A stretch of DNA of 64,000 bases, taken from positions 620,001 through 684,000 of the forward strand of contig NZ_JPVO01000055.1 of NCBI RefSeq assembly GCF_000772955.1, read 5' to 3'. The notes below the pieces were generated by a model that saw only the letters and a program-made list of their open reading frames with translations, was not told the DNA's origin and did no database searches. The translations under genes were made by a program, and so were the position numbers. Of this stretch, positions 34,395 to 43,535 are shown in pieces (the first letter of the stretch is position 1; the number at the start of each line of letters is the position of its first letter). The stretch comes from Ureibacillus sinduriensis BLB-1 = JCM 15800 (GTDB taxonomy: Bacteria > Bacillota > Bacilli > Bacillales_A > Planococcaceae).

Positions 34395-34712
34395 GTGGAA
34401 AAAAATCGTGGGTTTGGGTTTGGAAATAATATATTTGATATCAACGCTGTACGCGAAGCAGGCGTAACACAGGAATTTCGGGAACATATCGGAATGCGGG
34501 CTTTGATTTTGATCGCTCCATTTCCATTTTTAATAATTGGCACAATCGAAGATGTGGTAACCGATTATCTGATCCTTTGTGCTGAGGTGACGAATATCAA
34601 TGAGCTGGATGGGGAAGAATTCCGAATCCATATTGATGAGATTGAAGTGTTTTATATAGAAAAAGATCACAAGCGGCCGATACCCGACATAAGGAATGGT
34701 ATGCATGCTTAG
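34395..34712 (+). CDS. mnxF: MnxF-like small subunit of multicopper Mn oxidase
   Basis: This 105-aa protein has a hydrophobic core ALILIAPFPFLIIGTIEDVVTD followed by EEFRIHIDEIEVFYIEKD. The pattern (G-x-I-x-x-V-x-x-D-Y-L-x-L ... E-I-x-x-F) parallels its upstream neighbour, so both look like related small barrels. It starts at a GTG preceded by GAGGGTG and overlaps the multicopper oxidase gene by 8 nt, implying coupled translation and complex formation. The MnxF name is by position and size. Confidence 0.6.
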   Translation: MEKNRGFGFGNNIFDINAVREAGVTQEFREHIGMRALILIAPFPFLIIGTIEDVVTDYLILCAEVTNINELDGEEFRIHIDEIEVFYIEKDHKRPIPDIRNGMHA

Positions 34713-37700
34713 AAAGTACCACGTTGTCGCAATCCCGATTCGTATTGTGGTCAACCGTTTTGGAGATCATGATCCAGATGGCATGATGTATGTGTTGAAA
34801 GAGAATGAAAGTCTTGTAAGGAAACAAGTAGATTTAAATCCTTTTTCAACAGTAGATTTAGTTGAACCATTAGTCATTCGTGCAAACGTCGGAGATGAAA
34901 TTGAAGTTCTGTTTGAAAACCAACTCCCGTTTAACACAGGGATGCATATTCAAAATGCGGAATATGATGTCTTTACGTCCGACGGGGCATTTGTCGGTAT
35001 AAATCCGGATACTACCGTTCCTAAAGGGAAGGCCATTCTCTATAAATGGAAAGTGGATCATGAAGGAGTTCATTTCTTCTCGGATTTAGGAAATCCCTTA
35101 TCAAGCGAAAAAGGGAGCAATGTACATGGATTGTTTGGTGCACTATTTGTGGAACCGAGGGGCTCGTGGTGGACAGATCCAACGACAGGCAAACCGTTAA
35201 GAAGTGGATTATACGCCGATATCCACAATCCCTTATTGCCTTCTTTCCGGGAATATGGTTGGTTTTTCCATGATGAGATGGAAGTTGACGATTTGACAGG
35301 GCAGGCGCCGATCAGTCCACATACACTTCAGCCGGAAGCAACACACTTAGTAAACTATCGTTCTGAACCAATGAGGAATCGGTTGCGCCTCATTCAAGAA
35401 GGCGTAGTATGCCCGGATTGTGAAGGGGAAGAGGTACACCATGATTCTTGGGTATTTGGAGACCCGGATACACCGATTCTGCGCAGCTATATAGGCGATC
35501 CCGTTAAGATCCGTCTTGTACACGGAGGAGTGCAAGAAACCCATTCATTCCACTATCATGTTCACCAATGGTTGTTTGATCAAAATGACATGGATTCGGC
35601 TGTTCTTGATGTGCAGGCAATTTCACCACAGGCACAATATACAGTTTCCCCGGCATATGGCTCCGGAAGTTATCAAGGTGCCTTTGGAGATGCCATCATT
35701 CACTGCCACCTTTACCCACACTTTGGGGAGGGGATGTGGGGCATGCAGAGGATTTTCGATACATTGCAGGATGGCAGTATGTGTTATCCGAACGGTGTGG
35801 AAATAAAGGCGCTTCAGCCTCTGCCGGATAGACCATGTCCACCAAAACCGACCCCTGAAAAACCAGGTTTTCCGAACTTCATCCCCGGTATCCCCGGTTT
35901 CAAGGCACCAAGACCGCCACTTGGAATCGAGGGTGGCAGAATGTCGACTAAACTGGAAGAAAATCATTTTGCCAAAAACGCTGTTCCTGGCGCGGTTTTC
36001 GTAAATCCTGCAAGTCCGAACACGCCAATCCGGGAATTCAATGTTGCTTTGATTCAAATGCCGATTGTATATAACAAGGAAGGCTGGTATGACCCGGAAG
36101 GCAGGCTTTATGTTTTGGAAGAAGATGAAGAAGATATCAGATGTGGCAATAAGAAACCTGAACCGCTTGTAATTAGGGCCAATGCAGGTGAAGTGATCCG
36201 TTTCAGGTTCACCAATAAATTACCGGAAACAATCGGGGGAAATGCTTTCCAATTGGTTAATCGAACGTATGAAGCCGGTATGCATGTCCATTTCGTAAAA
36301 TTCGATGTCCTTGTATCCGATGGGGCAAACGTTGGTTGGAACTATGATTCTTCCGTTTTGCCTGGAGAGACAATCGAATACCAATGGTTTGCAGATGTCG
36401 AGTTGAAATCCGCCTTCTGGCATGACCATCTTTTCGCAAACGAACATCAACAGCACGGTGTATTTGCAAGCATCAATATAGAGCCTAGGGGGTCCGTATA
36501 CCTCGATCCATTTACGGGTGAATTAATGAATGCCGGCACCCAAAGCATGATTGTTAACCCACTCATCCCGGACTTCAGGGAAATTAACCTATTTGTTCAC
36601 GACTTTGCCCTGTTGTTTGATAAGAACGGAAATCCACTGAACCCACCACCATTCCCTGGTTCACCCGATGATCCCGGTGTCATGGGAATCAATTATCGGA
36701 ATGAACCTTTGCAGTTCCGGCTAAAAGAGCCTGATTGCGACCCAGCCTATGTTTTTAGCTCGTGGATGCATGGTGATCCGGTAACACCTTTATTGGAAAC
36801 CTATAATGGTGATCCCGTCCGTGTCCGTTTGCTGCAAGGTTCTCACGAGGAGTCGCATAGTTTCAATCTGCATAGACAAAGATGGCATCGGGAACGTGGC
36901 GATCTAGATTCCGAGCTTGATCAGCAACGGCATCTTGTCATTGCCGAATCCTTCACCCTTGAATTTAGTATTGAAGGGAAAGGGGACTTCGATATGCTCT
37001 ACCATTATGGATCCATTGATGATCTTTGGCTCGGCAACTGGGGAATTTTCCGTACCTTTGGGAGTCGGGTAAAACATTTGAAACCTTTACCCGACCGCCC
37101 GGAAATCCCATGGAGGGAAGAGCCTTTGCCGGAAAAAACGGGCAAAAGGCCACTGCCAGCCATAGTGGATAGGGTGGGCTATCCAAAAGGCTCAAAAGTC
37201 AGGAAATACGATGTCGTTGCACTCAACTCCAACATCTTTTATAACGATGATGGTGATCATGATCCATTTGGTATCATATTCGCCTTCAAGGAGGATGTGG
37301 AAGATATTTTATGTGGAAAGTTAAATCCGGAACCGCTAATCCTTCGGGCAAATGTCGGGGAGTACGTGGAGGTGACGGTAACAAACCTGCTGACGGGAAT
37401 AGATCATCACAATGGCAGACATGGCTATCCAGATGTGCCCGTGGATGCATTCTTCCCGCCATCATGCCGCATCTCTTTGCATGCACAGCTGGCACAGTAT
37501 GATGTAAGGCATTCGGATGGCGCAACGGTTGGCTTTAATTATGACCAAACCATCGGCCAAGGGGAGTGCAGAACCTATTATTGGTATATCGATCAACTTT
37601 TTGGTGCTGCAAATCTTTGGGATATGGCCGATATCCGAAATCATCGACATCATGGAGCATTCGGCATGTTAATAGCCGAACCGCTTGGAGCAAGTTATCT

Positions 37701-38499
37701 AGATGCCAAAACAAGAGAAGAAGTCGTTAAAGGAGAACAATTGATAGTCTCCGTTCCGATTTTGCCCGAGTTTCGGGAGTTTTGCCTTCTAATGCATGAT
37801 GGTGTTAGATTACTAGATAAGAATGACAATTTGATCATCGATCCTCAAGTGCTATTTGAAGATGAGGATGAAGAAGAACGTCCTGATTTCGAAGATCAAG
37901 GATCTAGGGGATTCAACTACCGAAATGAAAGATTTAGCAATCGAATCAAAAAATTCAAGGATGTTCACAAAGTGTTCAGTTCGAAGAAATTTGGAGATCC
38001 AAGCACCCCAATTTTTTTGGCATACCCTGGAGACCCAATTACGATGAGGTTGACGTTCCCTGCCGATCGTGCGAGAGCCCATTCCTTTGCAATCCATGGC
38101 CATAAATTCCTTAACAGTGAAAGGGATATAAATTCAGCTGTTGTTTCAGTAGTGGATCATAATACAGTCGGATCGAATGATAATCTCCAACTATTTTATG
38201 GTGCAGGTGGATTCTTAAACAGACCTGGTGATTACATGTATCGTTCGGGCAACATTCGTTGGGATGTTGAGCTCGGCTTATGGGGTATAATGCGTGTGCT
38301 GAAAAGAAGGCATAAAGATTTGGCCCCATTAAAGAAAATCAAAGTAAGAGCAGGTAAAACACTTAGAGTTGATGCAATTCCGCAAAACAACAAGGACAAT
38401 AATGAGTCCAGACGCACGATCAAAGCAAGGGTGAAAAGAAATATACAAGAAGAAAGAAAACTCGGGAATGAAGGTACAGCGTTATGGAAAGATGTATAA
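34705..38499 (+). CDS. mnxG: Giant six-domain multicopper oxidase, MnxG-like Mn(II) oxidase
   Basis: This 1264-aa protein is built of three ~400-residue repeats, each opening with a version of RKYHVVAIPIRIV...DHDPDG (near residues 3, 435 and 835), i.e. six cupredoxin domains as in ceruloplasmin. Copper ligands are HYHVH (283-287) and HCHLYPHFGEGM (333-344) in repeat 1, then MHVHF (527-529), WHDHL (573-575) and EHQQHG (581-584) in repeat 2. Repeat 3 is mostly degenerate. There is no signal peptide, as expected for a spore-surface enzyme made in the mother cell. Length and gene order match Bacillus MnxG. ATG 34705 is chosen because AAGGA lies 9 nt upstream. Confidence 0.85.
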   Translation: MLRKYHVVAIPIRIVVNRFGDHDPDGMMYVLKENESLVRKQVDLNPFSTVDLVEPLVIRANVGDEIEVLFENQLPFNTGMHIQNAEYDVFTSDGAFVGINPDTTVPKGKAILYKWKVDHEGVHFFSDLGNPLSSEKGSNVHGLFGALFVEPRGSWWTDPTTGKPLRSGLYADIHNPLLPSFREYGWFFHDEMEVDDLTGQAPISPHTLQPEATHLVNYRSEPMRNRLRLIQEGVVCPDCEGEEVHHDSWVFGDPDTPILRSYIGDPVKIRLVHGGVQETHSFHYHVHQWLFDQNDMDSAVLDVQAISPQAQYTVSPAYGSGSYQGAFGDAIIHCHLYPHFGEGMWGMQRIFDTLQDGSMCYPNGVEIKALQPLPDRPCPPKPTPEKPGFPNFIPGIPGFKAPRPPLGIEGGRMSTKLEENHFAKNAVPGAVFVNPASPNTPIREFNVALIQMPIVYNKEGWYDPEGRLYVLEEDEEDIRCGNKKPEPLVIRANAGEVIRFRFTNKLPETIGGNAFQLVNRTYEAGMHVHFVKFDVLVSDGANVGWNYDSSVLPGETIEYQWFADVELKSAFWHDHLFANEHQQHGVFASINIEPRGSVYLDPFTGELMNAGTQSMIVNPLIPDFREINLFVHDFALLFDKNGNPLNPPPFPGSPDDPGVMGINYRNEPLQFRLKEPDCDPAYVFSSWMHGDPVTPLLETYNGDPVRVRLLQGSHEESHSFNLHRQRWHRERGDLDSELDQQRHLVIAESFTLEFSIEGKGDFDMLYHYGSIDDLWLGNWGIFRTFGSRVKHLKPLPDRPEIPWREEPLPEKTGKRPLPAIVDRVGYPKGSKVRKYDVVALNSNIFYNDDGDHDPFGIIFAFKEDVEDILCGKLNPEPLILRANVGEYVEVTVTNLLTGIDHHNGRHGYPDVPVDAFFPPSCRISLHAQLAQYDVRHSDGATVGFNYDQTIGQGECRTYYWYIDQLFGAANLWDMADIRNHRHHGAFGMLIAEPLGASYLDAKTREEVVKGEQLIVSVPILPEFREFCLLMHDGVRLLDKNDNLIIDPQVLFEDEDEEERPDFEDQGSRGFNYRNERFSNRIKKFKDVHKVFSSKKFGDPSTPIFLAYPGDPITMRLTFPADRARAHSFAIHGHKFLNSERDINSAVVSVVDHNTVGSNDNLQLFYGAGGFLNRPGDYMYRSGNIRWDVELGLWGIMRVLKRRHKDLAPLKKIKVRAGKTLRVDAIPQNNKDNNESRRTIKARVKRNIQEERKLGNEGTALWKDV

Positions 38500-39263
38500 A
38501 TTGCGGAAGTAATCCATGCAGATGCCATCAGCCTAAGGATTTGTTCGGTTCGCCCTTTCTTTGCCAAGGGCGCATACGAACAAGAAAATTTGCATCACCA
38601 AACAGCCCTTTAGATCAACAAGCATTGGATGACTTACAATCTTGTATCGATGGGGCAAATGACTTACTGCGTTCATTAGGTTCCAGGCCAGATGAAGAAA
38701 ATAAGAGACAACTACAGCTTTATTTCCTCGAACTGAGGGGGGAGGTTGTAACCGTCGAAATTATATGCGAATTTGAAAGGTTCGATGTCGAGGAATCTTC
38801 CAATCTTCCGAATGACGATATGACAATCAAAAAAACAATTTGTCTGGATGGGAAAATTGCTACGGCCGGAAGAGATTTTTTGCAAGTGAATCAAAATGGC
38901 TCATCGGTTTTTATCCTCTACAAAAATCTCCTTTCTATAAGTAGGAAAGATTGTAAAGATGAGTTTGAGCTGGAGCCCGAGTTTATTGATGCAGAAAAAA
39001 ATCTCAGAAGAAAGTTGGCTTTCAACTTTGGTGAATTTGTTGCAAAGAATCCAAACTTTCTCAATTTGTTTTTCGGAATTCCGTTATTCTATATGCTAAA
39101 GCAGTACTGTGGTAAAGAAGCAATTGCTTTTACAACGATGGGAATGGTCAAAGGGACAATAAGCGGGGTTGATATGGATCAAATCGTCCTTATAAATAAT
39201 AGAGGGGAGATAATTATCAATCTTGGGGAGATTTGTTATATAAAAGTTATCAATCTAAAATAA
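38484..39263 (+). CDS. Mnx-cluster protein B, paralogue of the 33230-33904 product, with Cys-rich N-terminus
   Basis: This 259-aa protein overlaps the multicopper oxidase gene by 16 nt. Its N-terminus CINCGSNPCRCHQP (residues 4-17) has four closely spaced Cys plus His, a likely metal site. Two beta-rich barrels (about 75-150 and 205-258) flank LRRKLAFNFGEFVAKNPNFLNLFF, which aligns with LRRKLLTNFAVTVAEKQTLRQQFF of the protein at 33230-33904. It is probably a spore-surface partner of the oxidase. The published mnx operon ends with mnxG, so a gene fused to its 3' end is notable. Confidence 0.65.
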   Translation: MERCINCGSNPCRCHQPKDLFGSPFLCQGRIRTRKFASPNSPLDQQALDDLQSCIDGANDLLRSLGSRPDEENKRQLQLYFLELRGEVVTVEIICEFERFDVEESSNLPNDDMTIKKTICLDGKIATAGRDFLQVNQNGSSVFILYKNLLSISRKDCKDEFELEPEFIDAEKNLRRKLAFNFGEFVAKNPNFLNLFFGIPLFYMLKQYCGKEAIAFTTMGMVKGTISGVDMDQIVLINNRGEIIINLGEICYIKVINLK

Positions 39264-39278
39264 TTTGTATACAAATTA
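39261..39278. promoter_or_regulatory. 18-bp perfect palindrome
   Basis: TAATTTGTATACAAATTA starts at the stop codon of the preceding gene. Its core TTGTATACAA matches the GT..AC pattern of GntR-family operators. It may be an operator or the top of a weak hairpin. Confidence 0.35.
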
Positions 39279-39368
39279 CAATTATTGTGTCTTGCGAAAC
39301 AGTCAAGATATTATATAATAAATTGACGTATTAAATTACTGATACCGGTAAACGTATTAATAATCGAT

Positions 39369-39406
39369 CGTGTGCATCGTATGCAAACGATGTACACGGT
39401 TTTCTT
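39369..39406 (+). terminator. Terminator of the Mnx-like operon
   Basis: 12-bp arms CGTGTGCATCGT / ACGATGTACACG (one mismatch) with an ATGCAA loop are followed by GTTTTCTTTT. Confidence 0.85.
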
Positions 39407-39576
39407 TTCCTGTGGATTTCTTTGGTTTTAGGCAATTATGCTTTCTTGAAATTAGATGTTACATATTATATATTGACTCAATTAAAGAACATGCATCCTT
39501 CAACACAAATTGATAGCGCCTATCTTTTTTCGGGTCCGCTATATGATGCAAATATTATCAATATCTATAAATAGTC

Positions 39577-39605
39577 TTGACGTCTTAGTGTAAAATTTGT
39601 ACACT
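39577..39605 (+). promoter_or_regulatory. Sigma-A promoter of aspartokinase gene
   Basis: TTGACG, a 17-nt spacer and TACACT lie 58 nt before the start codon. No lysine riboswitch features were found in the 400-nt gap. Confidence 0.6.
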
Positions 39606-39662
39606 GTGAACAATCAATTGTTTTTTCGGGAAATACAATTTTAATAGTAAGGATTTGGTGAA

Positions 39663-41024
39663 ATGATTGTATGTAAATTTGGTGGTACATCCGTTGCTAA
39701 CGCAGAACAAATTAAAAAAGTAGCAAATATAGTAAAATCCAATCCTGCAAGAAAGATCATTGCAGTATCAGCTCCAGGTAAACGTTTCGGCGACGATATT
39801 AAAGTAACGGATCTGTTAATCGAATTGGCTGATGCAGCACTTCATAATGGTAATGTAGTGCAAAAACTACAGGTTGTTGTGAACCGCTTTAAAGAAATTG
39901 CGGATGACCTTGGTCTCGACAATACAATCTGCGAAGTGATTGCAAAAGATATGCAAGAACGTATCGCATACGATAAATCAGATGAATTTGTATTCATAGA
40001 TAATATTAAAGCCAGCGGGGAAGACAACAACGCGAAACTGATTGCCGAGTATTTCAATTCTATTGGAATGCCTGCAAAGTATGTAAGTCCGAAAGATGGT
40101 TTAGTATTGAATGATCCTCCGGAGCGTACGTATGCACTCCCTGAAACATACGATAATCTGAAAGATTTGGCGAATGGGGAAGAAATCGTTGTATATCCCG
40201 GATTCTTCGGCTATACAAAAGATGGCACTTTACGTACATTCGACCGTGGCGGCTCTGATATTACGGGGTCTATTTTGGCGGCAAGCGTTAGGGCGGATCT
40301 CTATGAAAACTTTACCGATGTTGACTGTGTGTTTTCGGCAAATCCTAAAGTTGTGAATGATCCTGTAGGCATTTCGGAAATCACTTACCGTGAGATGCGC
40401 GAATTATCATATTCAGGGTTTTCGGTATTCCATGATGAAGCATTGATGCCCGTATATAAACTGGGGATACCTGTTAATGTGAAAAATACAAATAACCCTG
40501 CTGCACCAGGAACGAAAATACTTCCAACACGTACCCTGACAGGACGACCGGTGACTGGAATTTCTGCAGATAGCAATTTTTCAATCCTATATGTTTCAAA
40601 ATACCTCATGAACCGTGAAATTGGTTTCGGTCGTAAACTTCTTCAAATTATTGAAGAGGAGCGAATTTCATACGAGCATACACCTTCCGGACTGGATGAT
40701 ATATCTATTATTATTCGTTCAAATCAACTGACGGAAGAAAAAGAAAAAAGAATTGTATCACGTGTTAAAGAAGAATTGCATGCGGATGATGTTTACTTCC
40801 GTCATGGAATTTCGATGATTGTCATCGTTGGCGAGGGTATGCGCAACAATACTGGGCTTGCTGCTCGTGCAGCAGCGGCGATTTCCAGAACTGGTGCAAA
40901 TATCGAGATGATTAACCAAGGATCTTCTGAAGTAAGTTTGGTATTTGGTGTTCTTTCCCAAACAGAAAATCAAATTCTTCGTGCACTATACGATGAGTTT
41001 TTCGCTCCCATTACAGTAGGCTAG
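39663..41024 (+). CDS. thrD: Aspartate kinase (ThrD/YclM type)
   Basis: This 453-aa enzyme phosphorylates L-aspartate, the first step to lysine, threonine and methionine. The kinase domain opens with CKFGGTSVANAEQIKKVA and contains YPGFFGYTKDGTLRTFDRGGSDITGSILAA (substrate and ATP site, near residues 178-207) and FTDVDCVFSANPKVV. Two C-terminal ACT domains follow (about 300-450: ILYVSKYLMNREIGFGRKLL; MIVIVGEGMRNNTGLAARA). Length and the insert after the N-terminus match B. subtilis aspartokinase III (YclM, 454 aa) rather than LysC or DapG. It is monocistronic. Confidence 0.88.
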   Translation: MIVCKFGGTSVANAEQIKKVANIVKSNPARKIIAVSAPGKRFGDDIKVTDLLIELADAALHNGNVVQKLQVVVNRFKEIADDLGLDNTICEVIAKDMQERIAYDKSDEFVFIDNIKASGEDNNAKLIAEYFNSIGMPAKYVSPKDGLVLNDPPERTYALPETYDNLKDLANGEEIVVYPGFFGYTKDGTLRTFDRGGSDITGSILAASVRADLYENFTDVDCVFSANPKVVNDPVGISEITYREMRELSYSGFSVFHDEALMPVYKLGIPVNVKNTNNPAAPGTKILPTRTLTGRPVTGISADSNFSILYVSKYLMNREIGFGRKLLQIIEEERISYEHTPSGLDDISIIIRSNQLTEEKEKRIVSRVKEELHADDVYFRHGISMIVIVGEGMRNNTGLAARAAAAISRTGANIEMINQGSSEVSLVFGVLSQTENQILRALYDEFFAPITVG

Positions 41025-41045
41025 GAAAACCCTGGCGCTGTCGGT

Positions 41046-41081
41046 AGGTTCTACAGTTTATGAGCTGTAGAACCTTTTTTT
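41046..41081 (+). terminator. Terminator of aspartokinase gene
   Basis: 11-bp arms AGGTTCTACAG / CTGTAGAACCT around TTTATGAG, then a run of seven T. Confidence 0.92.
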
Positions 41082-41205
41082 AATGTAAATCACATGTTTA
41101 AGGCTAATTTTCGAGTTATTTTAAATTAAGGGTTGTTGAAGCTTTAAAAAAGTTGAAATATCTACTACTATTATGAATGATAATGATGGATTGGGTGGGG
41201 ATAGA

Positions 41206-41736
41206 ATGAAAACATATACATATTGCCATCCGGAAGCAATCGAATATACGGGGGATATCCCGATTTTAAATGAAACTGGCGAGGTTGTTGCTTATTCCAG
41301 ACGCATCTATGATAACTTTTTAAAAAAGCGATTTGATGAAATTTTTGATTTTCGATATTTTTTAAAATATGATGTGCTCGATTATGATGGTGAAAAGCTT
41401 TTTACGGTGAAAAAAATCAGTAGAAGAGGAAAGCTATGGTTCGAAGGAATTGAAGCTGAGACCAAGAAAAAATATATCATATCATACGAGAATTGGCGCA
41501 TAGGGCTTCCGACACTTTATATTACAGACCACAAGATGAAAATCCAGCTTGAAAAAGAATTGGAAGATTGGTCAAAATTTCTGCTTAATCAAGAAGAGAT
41601 AGCGCGATGGAAAGCTGAATATTGCGAAACTGAAGGGGAATTTCATATGACATTGCAAATCAATGACAACAGCCCAATTCAACAACCGCAGTTTTTTATA
41701 GCAATATGCCAGGCGACGTTATTTGTCGGGGCATAA
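41206..41736 (+). CDS. Tubby C-terminal-like domain protein
   Basis: This 176-aa soluble protein starts KTYTYCHPEAIEYTGDIPILNETGEVVAYSRR and continues with beta-strand pairs (YDVLDYDGEKLFTVKKISRRGKLWFEG; KYIISYENWRIGLPTLYIT). The pattern resembles the small tubby/LURP-like beta-barrel proteins of Bacillales. ATG 41206 follows GGGTGGGG; the frame is open to an earlier ATG. The function is unknown. It starts a three-gene group of small hypotheticals with short gaps. Confidence 0.55.
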   Translation: MKTYTYCHPEAIEYTGDIPILNETGEVVAYSRRIYDNFLKKRFDEIFDFRYFLKYDVLDYDGEKLFTVKKISRRGKLWFEGIEAETKKKYIISYENWRIGLPTLYITDHKMKIQLEKELEDWSKFLLNQEEIARWKAEYCETEGEFHMTLQINDNSPIQQPQFFIAICQATLFVGA

Positions 41737-41752
41737 GGAAGGGGATGTAGAT

Positions 41753-41980
41753 ATGAAGGTGATCTTTGTCATAACGGCAACCGGAGAAGAAGTGCTGGAA
41801 ATGGTTTCAAATGATGTGGCTGGTTTGCTCGCTGCAGTCCAAGGGGAGAATGTGACATTCCCTTTTGGGAGCTTTAAATATGATTTTCATACTTTGGACC
41901 ACTATTTAGAAGATTCTGTGTATCGACAGGAACTAGTCGTATATTTAAAGGGAGATAGCAATGTCGCAACCACGCTGTAA
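41753..41980 (+). CDS. Hypothetical protein, 75 aa
   Basis: MKVIFVITATGEEVLEMVSNDVAGLLAAVQ is followed by GSFKYDFHTLDHYLEDSVYRQELVVYLKG. It has alternating strands and helices and no membrane segment or known motif. ATG 41753 follows AAGGAAGGGG and lies 16 nt after the preceding stop, so it is probably cotranscribed with the tubby-like gene. I do not recognise the family. Confidence 0.55.
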   Translation: MKVIFVITATGEEVLEMVSNDVAGLLAAVQGENVTFPFGSFKYDFHTLDHYLEDSVYRQELVVYLKGDSNVATTL

Positions 41981-42034
41981 ATTTGATTTGCAACGGCATT
42001 GATAGAGAGGTTTTTTGAAAGTGAGAGGGAATCG

Positions 42035-42262
42035 GTGATTCAGCTTTTTTTCATTGGCATTATACTTTATGCCATTTTGTTTTTATTGGCAAAAATGAAT
42101 GTATTTAATGGGGTAACCCGTTTGCTTGCAGTGGTAAATTCTATAGTAATAATTGTTTGTGTTATTTTTATACTTGTAAAAACAGGGCTAATCCGAATGC
42201 TGGCAACGGCGATTAGCTTCCTGTTGATTAGATTGTCCGAGTGGATCAATTCGTTGATTTAA
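42035..42262 (+). CDS. Small membrane protein, 75 aa
   Basis: It consists of two or three hydrophobic helices (LFFIGIILYAILFLLAKM; LLAVVNSIVIIVCVIFILVKTGL; MLATAISFLLIRLSEWI). GTG 42035 follows GAGAGGG by 6 nt; a TTG at 41999 also opens the frame. No family is recognised. It is the last gene of the group and ends at a terminator. Confidence 0.5.
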   Translation: MIQLFFIGIILYAILFLLAKMNVFNGVTRLLAVVNSIVIIVCVIFILVKTGLIRMLATAISFLLIRLSEWINSLI

Positions 42263-42269
42263 TTAAATG

Positions 42270-42302
42270 AAAACCGTTTCCTTATGTATGGGACGGTTTT
42301 TT
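42270..42302 (+). terminator. Terminator
   Basis: Arms AAAACCGT / ACGGTTTT with a long loop, ending in six T. Confidence 0.75.
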
Positions 42303-42408
42303 CTTGTTGACTGACTTTTTTCGGTACCGCTAAACATCAAGAAACCAAATGTGGTTTCAATGAGGAAATTGCTGTAAGATGGTAAAAAAGAAAAGGGTGT
42401 GAAAGAAA

Positions 42409-43377
42409 ATGAAGATTTTATTTACTCGTTTAATTCAATCTCCTCTATTGGAGCAAATTTCTAAACAATATGAAGTAGTCATGTGGAATGAAGAAAATAG
42501 TGTCATGCCAAGAAATGAATTGTTGAAAGAAGTAGCGGATGCCGATGCTATTTTTACTAATTTGACGGACCGATTGGATGCTGAATTTTTTGAACATGCC
42601 AAGAGGTTGAAAGTTGTCAGTACGATGGCCGTTGGTTTCGATAACATTGATTTGCAGGAGGCAACAAAGCGCGGAATACCAGTTGGCCATACACCGGATG
42701 TATTGTCGGAAGCTGTGGCGGAACTTGCGTTGACACTGATGTTTGCTTGTGCCAGACGCGTCGTTGAAAGCATGCAATTTATTAAAGAGAACAAATGGGA
42801 AAGCTGGGGGCCTTATTTATTTGCAGGTCAAAAAATCTCGGGGGCCAAGTTGGGGATCATTGGAATGGGGCGTATCGGAAAAATACTTGCTAAGCAGGCA
42901 AAAGCACTAAATATGGATGTCATTTATACGAATCGACGTAGGGATGAGAAAGCCGAAAAGGAACTGAACGTTGAGTATCGTGAATTGGATAGCCTTTTAA
43001 AGGAGTCCGATTATGTAGTCATGCTCACTCCAGCTTCAAATGAGACCTACCACATGATGGGATATCGGGAATTCTCCCTGATGAAAGCGACAAGTATTTT
43101 TGTTAACGTTTCAAGAGGATCTACAGTAGATGAGGCTGGTCTATACCAAATTTTGAGAGAGAATAAAATTTTTGCGGCTGGTCTGGATGTTTTCGAAGTA
43201 GAACCAATTCAGCAGGATCACCCTTTGCTCTCATTGGATAATGTCATTGCGTTGCCGCACATTGGCAGTGCCACTAAGGAAACAAGGGATAAGATGGTTG
43301 AAATTGCATTAAAAAATATCTTGAATGGCCTAAACAATGAGCGATTATTGCATACAGTAAACAAAGAAGTGTACTAA
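42409..43377 (+). CDS. D-isomer 2-hydroxyacid dehydrogenase (glyoxylate/hydroxypyruvate reductase type)
   Basis: This 322-aa NAD(P)-dependent enzyme has the family motifs in order: VVSTMAVGFDNIDLQEATKRGI near residue 65, the nucleotide-binding loop LGIIGMGRIGKILAKQAKAL near 147, FVNVSRGSTVDEAGL (catalytic Arg region) near 230, GLDVFEVEP (Glu) near 260, and LPHIGSATKETRDKM (catalytic His) near 285. The length and ARRVVESMQFIKENKWESWGPYLFAG insert match the glyoxylate reductase branch; B. subtilis YvcT is similar. The exact substrate is not determined. It is monocistronic. Confidence 0.88.
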   Translation: MKILFTRLIQSPLLEQISKQYEVVMWNEENSVMPRNELLKEVADADAIFTNLTDRLDAEFFEHAKRLKVVSTMAVGFDNIDLQEATKRGIPVGHTPDVLSEAVAELALTLMFACARRVVESMQFIKENKWESWGPYLFAGQKISGAKLGIIGMGRIGKILAKQAKALNMDVIYTNRRRDEKAEKELNVEYRELDSLLKESDYVVMLTPASNETYHMMGYREFSLMKATSIFVNVSRGSTVDEAGLYQILRENKIFAAGLDVFEVEPIQQDHPLLSLDNVIALPHIGSATKETRDKMVEIALKNILNGLNNERLLHTVNKEVY

Positions 43378-43535
43378 TAGTAGAGCTTCATCTTTGCGCA
43401 TGTTGCCAATTCAGAATATTGGCAATAGCGAATAAAGTTATTTGGATTCTTTCAAATCGAAGTTATTTACTTAAGACTAAGAGTGTCTTAGAATAAAGAC
43501 AGACTAGAAAAGTCCGTAAAAGGGGGAAAAGTAAG

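Noticed and set aside
39264-39662. Lysine riboswitch before the aspartokinase gene
   Set aside because: Only one simple terminator and a sigma-A promoter were found; none of the conserved lysine-aptamer sequences were seen.
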